NCBI GenBank assembly: GCA_028279205.1
Contig: JANQSR010000093.1
Coordinates: forward strand, 1-8,302
Direction of reading: 5' to 3'
Length of the DNA stretch: 8,302 nucleotides
From: Simkania sp.
Lineage (GTDB): Bacteria; Chlamydiota; Chlamydiia; Chlamydiales; Simkaniaceae
Positions within the stretch are counted from its first letter, which is position 1. Every line of letters begins with the position of its first letter. Position numbers and translations under genes: made by a program. Of the stretch, positions 6,901 to 8,302 are shown in pieces. Under the pieces are notes generated by a model. The model was not told where the DNA came from and did no database searches. It saw only the letters and a list, made by a program, of their open reading frames with translations.

Positions 6901-7424
6901 CAGAACCAGGAGATTCAGCTAAATATGATCTGCTTTTAGAACTTTTGCAAACACTGATCGAAGGAAAACACAAAACAGTGATCTTTTCTCAATACACGCG
7001 CATGTTACACATCATGAGAAGCGATTTTGAAAAGCGGGGAATCCAGTTTGAATATCTGGACGGTTCGAGCAAAAATCGGCTTGAGATCGTAAAGAGATTC
7101 AATGAGGAGCCCACAATCTCGGTCTTTCTCGTTTCACTCAAAGCGGGAGGAACTGGTTTGAATCTGGTTGGTGCCGATACCGTGATCCATTATGATATGT
7201 GGTGGAATCCAGCGGTTGAAAACCAAGCAACCGACCGCGTCCATCGGATTGGTCAAAAGGCGAGCGTTTCGGTTTACAAGCTCGTAACCCTTGGAACGAT
7301 TGAAGAGAAGATCGTTGAAATGCAAAACTGTAAAAGGGGGATTGTGAAGAAAATCGTGAGTTGTGATGATGAAGCGATTACCAAGCTGACCTGGGAAGAT
7401 GTGCTCGAGCTTTTGCAAACGTGA
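3936..7424 (+). CDS. SWIM zinc-finger SNF2-family DNA helicase/ATPase
   Basis: This is an ATP-driven nucleic acid translocase of the bacterial SNF2 (HepA/RapA-like) superfamily 2 group, 1162 residues, orthologous by position to C. trachomatis CT708. Residues 73-83 carry a SWIM zinc motif (Cys73, Cys75, Cys81, His83). A charged, probably coiled-coil stretch follows at about 101-148. About 500 residues of SNF2-associated sequence without recognisable motifs come next. The ATPase core holds Walker A DDMGLGKT (726-733), the DEAQ box (824-827), SGTP (852-855), SLKAGGTG (1067-1074) and the arginine-finger motif QATDRVHRIGQ (1097-1107). All ATPase motifs are intact. The ATG at 3936 is the earliest possible start, because TAG occurs at 3930-3932. 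AAGGTGATC (3912-3920) resembles a ribosome-binding site but is unusually far away, so initiation may be weak. Its exact substrate is unknown; recycling of stalled RNA polymerase, as for RapA, is one guess. Confidence 0.95.
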   Translation: MLNLRKLKQDFSSNVLKDGKQLFATNRVLSAKILHLDAKTLRISAQVMGQYKNAYESEIEIDRQESETIDSNCDCPYHYDCQHLAAVLFYLEAYLDEILVKYSKENDLDHLAEKRGFDEQEKKKLLEALKEAESKEEQRKDEEYQKGVLNEYVGAAHILGKSPFFLPDLEKKVEQAELAIIHSFPKKKGKNDVEIQVALRLPARSKPLNIPNVFEFFDAVRYKEIFVIGNKGHLFSIESFGEKERPIARLIMDHLRLPENSTKESAFKSGCLSLAVFGMVLAKAQEIASSSLERQAWSGVKRESLTLPCLYENNLESPICFSKASVQIKVTLEFIHPPTTKILLNPTLVVDETSILLEDALFFECAKPGIIYNHTYYRFEKQITRQHLRSFFPIREMTIPEPLFGTFVENALPELSRFTEVDYQGVTELFATLPFAGSLEAVCDILFLNGELEASLSFIYDGKVVPSSLKVLDYGSIRNFVTKEGVMARDLVEEQKITQALFCDFFFDQESQTYVAKTDRKIIEFMTDVVPRNQHRVTFNCPKNLLDQFIYDQTNFKLELSDLRRMDIYEIKLEVEGALKGVKLDQIWDCLVSRRAYLELDNREKSTKGRKDKAKLPKILVLDLSKIGEVIQLFDEMGIEQLDNISIKRPLWSLANIDETNFEGLPVSFKMSDRLKEICKQMLGEKEFKFSPIPSEIKAELRNYQKEGVNWLERLRMMYFDGILADDMGLGKTLQAIVALTQHLKRAKEPSLVVCPTSLLYNWDEECHKFNPKLKTLIVDGMPHQRKRLMARVNQSHVVITSYSLLQKDIELYNSFSFSYMILDEAQHIKNRGTRNAKSVKMIRAAHRLVLSGTPIENSLEELWSLFDFLMPGFLGSYERFVEKYVRLSGKEHIKNLHYLRKKVSPFILRRMKADVLSDLPPVSENIYHTQLSDMQKELYRSYAASARDELVKLVARDGFEKIQIHVLATLTRLKQICCHPAIFAKEKAEPGDSAKYDLLLELLQTLIEGKHKTVIFSQYTRMLHIMRSDFEKRGIQFEYLDGSSKNRLEIVKRFNEEPTISVFLVSLKAGGTGLNLVGADTVIHYDMWWNPAVENQATDRVHRIGQKASVSVYKLVTLGTIEEKIVEMQNCKRGIVKKIVSCDDEAITKLTWEDVLELLQT

Positions 7425-7440
7425 ACCGTTTTTACCAAAA

Positions 7441-7510
7441 TAGGAGGAGACCCTTTCATGGTTTTACAAGTTGAGCTCGAGCAAAACAGTTGCAAAGAGG
7501 TCTCCTCTTA
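7441..7510 (+). promoter_or_regulatory. Long hairpin hiding a strong ribosome-binding site
   Basis: The arm TAGGAGGAGACC (7441-7452) pairs with GGTCTCCTCTTA (7499-7510): 12 pairs with one G-U and no mismatch, around a 46-base loop. The 5' arm contains AGGAGG, the ribosome-binding site of the mini-ORF at 7458. The 3' arm contains the last codons and stop of that ORF. The structure lies 16 bases after the helicase stop codon. It could act as a leader switch for mreB, or as a transcript-end hairpin for the helicase gene, although only a loosely T-rich stretch follows it. Confidence 0.55.
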
Positions 7511-7511
7511 G
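7458..7511 (+). CDS. Possible 17-residue leader peptide or small protein
   Basis: ATG at 7458 to TAG at 7509-7511 encodes MVLQVELEQNSCKEVSS. It is preceded by AGGAGG (7442-7447) at ten-base spacing, the best ribosome-binding site in the window and better than that of either neighbour. The ORF lies between the helicase gene and mreB and fills the loop and 3' arm of a 12-bp hairpin. No repeated codon suggests amino-acid-sensing attenuation, and no membrane segment is present. The hairpin would tend to block its own translation, and a translating ribosome would melt the hairpin. It may be a chance ORF; without comparison to relatives its reality is uncertain. Confidence 0.3.
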   Translation: MVLQVELEQNSCKEVSS

Positions 7512-7529
7512 TGTAACTTGTTTGTTTAG

Positions 7530-7559
7530 TTACGGAAAGGTGGATCCACCTTTTCGTAA
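7530..7559. repeat. Near-perfect 30-base palindrome upstream of mreB
   Basis: The sequence from TTACGG to TCGTAA is self-complementary over its whole length, with a single G-T pair and GGATCC at its centre. As RNA it forms a 13-pair stem with a GATC tetraloop. It ends 27 bases before the mreB start. The nearest T-run (7569-7573) is about ten bases downstream, so it is not a textbook intrinsic terminator. It could be an mRNA-stabilising hairpin, an inefficient terminator or a dimeric protein-binding site. A smaller stem, GTAACT (7513-7518) with AGTTAC (7528-7533), shares its 5' base and would compete with it. Confidence 0.7.
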
Positions 7560-7586
7560 AGGTTAAGGTTTTTGAACGAGTGAAAA

Positions 7587-8302
7587 ATGGAAATGGAAGT
7601 GAGCACTGCAGGAAAGCCAGGCTTTTTAAAAAATTTCAAGCAAAAAATGAGAAAAAGCCTCGGTCACTTCACTGGAATTTTTTCTAGTGATATCGGCATT
7701 GATTTGGGAACAGCGAACACCCTCGTCTATGTGCGAGGCAAGGGGATTATCCTTGCAGAGCCTTCTGTTGTATCTGTCGATTCGGTGACAAATGATGTGC
7801 TCGCCGTAGGGCACAAAGCAAAGGCGATGCTCGGAAAGACTCCGCGTAAAATCCATGCGGTGCGTCCTATGAAAGATGGGGTGATTGCCGATTTTGAGAT
7901 TGCGGAAGGGATGCTCAAAGCCCTCATTTCTAGGGTGACTCCTTCGCGTAGTCTGTTCCGCCCAAAGATCTTGATTGCCGTTCCATCGGGGATCACAGGC
8001 GTTGAAAAAAGAGCTGTTGAAGACTCTGCCCTTCGTGCGGGAGCCCAAGAGGTGATTTTAATTGAAGAGCCGATGGCCGCAGCGATCGGTGTTGACCTGC
8101 CTGTTCATGAACCCTCAGCGAGTATGATTATCGATGTGGGGGGGGGGACAACAGAGATTGCGATCATCTCTCTCGGAGGGCTGGTCGTCTCTTGTTCTGT
8201 GAGAATTGCGGGGGATGAGCTTGATGAAACGATAGTAAACTATATGCGGCGCACCTACAATCTCATGATTGGTCCGCGCACGGCAGAGCAGATTAAGATG
8301 AC
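7587..8302 (+). CDS. mreB: Rod-shape-determining actin homologue MreB, 3' end beyond the window
   Basis: MreB is the bacterial actin that polymerises on the inner face of the cytoplasmic membrane and directs peptidoglycan synthesis. In Chlamydiae it acts at the division septum in place of FtsZ. The 238 complete codons present are about two thirds of the protein. Phosphate-1 motif [11 protein letters not shown] lies at residues 35-45, DGVIADF follows in the first subdomain, and the phosphate-2 motif DVGGGTTE begins at Asp183. Residues 1-34 form an N-terminal extension rich in Lys, Arg and Phe, absent from E. coli MreB and typical of chlamydial MreB. ATG 7587 follows an in-frame TGA at 7581. 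Other possible starts are ATG 7593 and ATG 7647, and none has a strong ribosome-binding site. A G10 run interrupts the phosphate-2 codons at 8138-8147. Expression may depend on read-through from the helicase gene. Confidence 0.96.
   Translation, partial: MEMEVSTAGKPGFLKNFKQKMRKSLGHFTGIFSSDIGIDLGTANTLVYVRGKGIILAEPSVVSVDSVTNDVLAVGHKAKAMLGKTPRKIHAVRPMKDGVIADFEIAEGMLKALISRVTPSRSLFRPKILIAVPSGITGVEKRAVEDSALRAGAQEVILIEEPMAAAIGVDLPVHEPSASMIIDVGGGTTEIAIISLGGLVVSCSVRIAGDELDETIVNYMRRTYNLMIGPRTAEQIKM
8138..8147. repeat. Homopolymer of ten G inside mreB
   Basis: The codons for Val-Gly-Gly-Gly in the phosphate-2 motif read GTG GGG GGG GGG, giving ten consecutive G. The frame stays open across it in this sequence. 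A change of one base would truncate MreB shortly afterwards. Confidence 0.95.

Noticed and set aside
7490..7517. TTGCAA-16-TGTAAC as an mreB promoter
   Set aside because: Only four of six matches in each element, and it overlaps the hairpin arm. It is too weak to list.
7530..7559. The palindrome as a standard rho-independent terminator
   Set aside because: No T-run follows directly on either strand, so it is listed as an inverted repeat instead.
7626..8048. A 140-codon minus-strand frame opposite mreB
   Set aside because: It is antisense to the unmistakable actin-fold coding sequence.

Overview
The window looks like a chromosomal segment of a member of the Chlamydiae. The gene order clpX, clpP, tig on the minus strand, facing away from a SNF2-family helicase gene and mreB on the plus strand, is the order I recall from Chlamydia trachomatis (CT705 to CT709). 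The ClpP sequence closely resembles chlamydial ClpP2, and MreB carries an N-terminal extension of the chlamydial type. By eye the GC content is higher than in Chlamydia proper. That would fit a Chlamydia-related environmental lineage, but the genus cannot be named from this sequence.

Layout. Bases 1-53 hold what looks like the first 17 codons of an unrecognised minus-strand gene. Bases 54-303 are a mostly non-coding gap with a run of ten C (ten G on the minus strand) and a possible weak promoter. Bases 304-3674, all minus strand, read in transcription order: tRNA-Gly(GCC), tig, clpP, clpX. The protein genes are separated by only 13 and 21 bases, and one near-consensus sigma-70-type promoter (TTGAAA, 17 bp, TATAAT) sits just upstream of the tRNA. 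Bases 3675-3935 are the divergent regulatory region. Bases 3936-7424 encode a 1162-residue SWIM-SNF2 helicase. Bases 7425-7586 hold two strong inverted repeats and a 17-codon ORF with a very good ribosome-binding site. Bases 7587-8302 are the 5' two thirds of mreB, cut by the window end.

How the genes work together. Trigger factor folds nascent chains at the ribosome. ClpX unfolds substrates and feeds them to ClpP for degradation. Together they form a protein quality-control operon, here apparently co-transcribed behind a tRNA-Gly. The helicase remodels nucleic acid-protein complexes. MreB organises septal peptidoglycan synthesis in Chlamydiae, which divide without FtsZ.

The protein-coding genes are ordinary for the phylum. 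The points worth a second look are regulatory: overlapping divergent promoters with a terminator-like hairpin in the helicase leader, a sequestered ribosome-binding site and mini-ORF ahead of mreB, and two ten-base G/C homopolymers, one in a possible promoter spacer and one inside a conserved mreB motif. I saw no CRISPR array, insertion sequence or phage gene.
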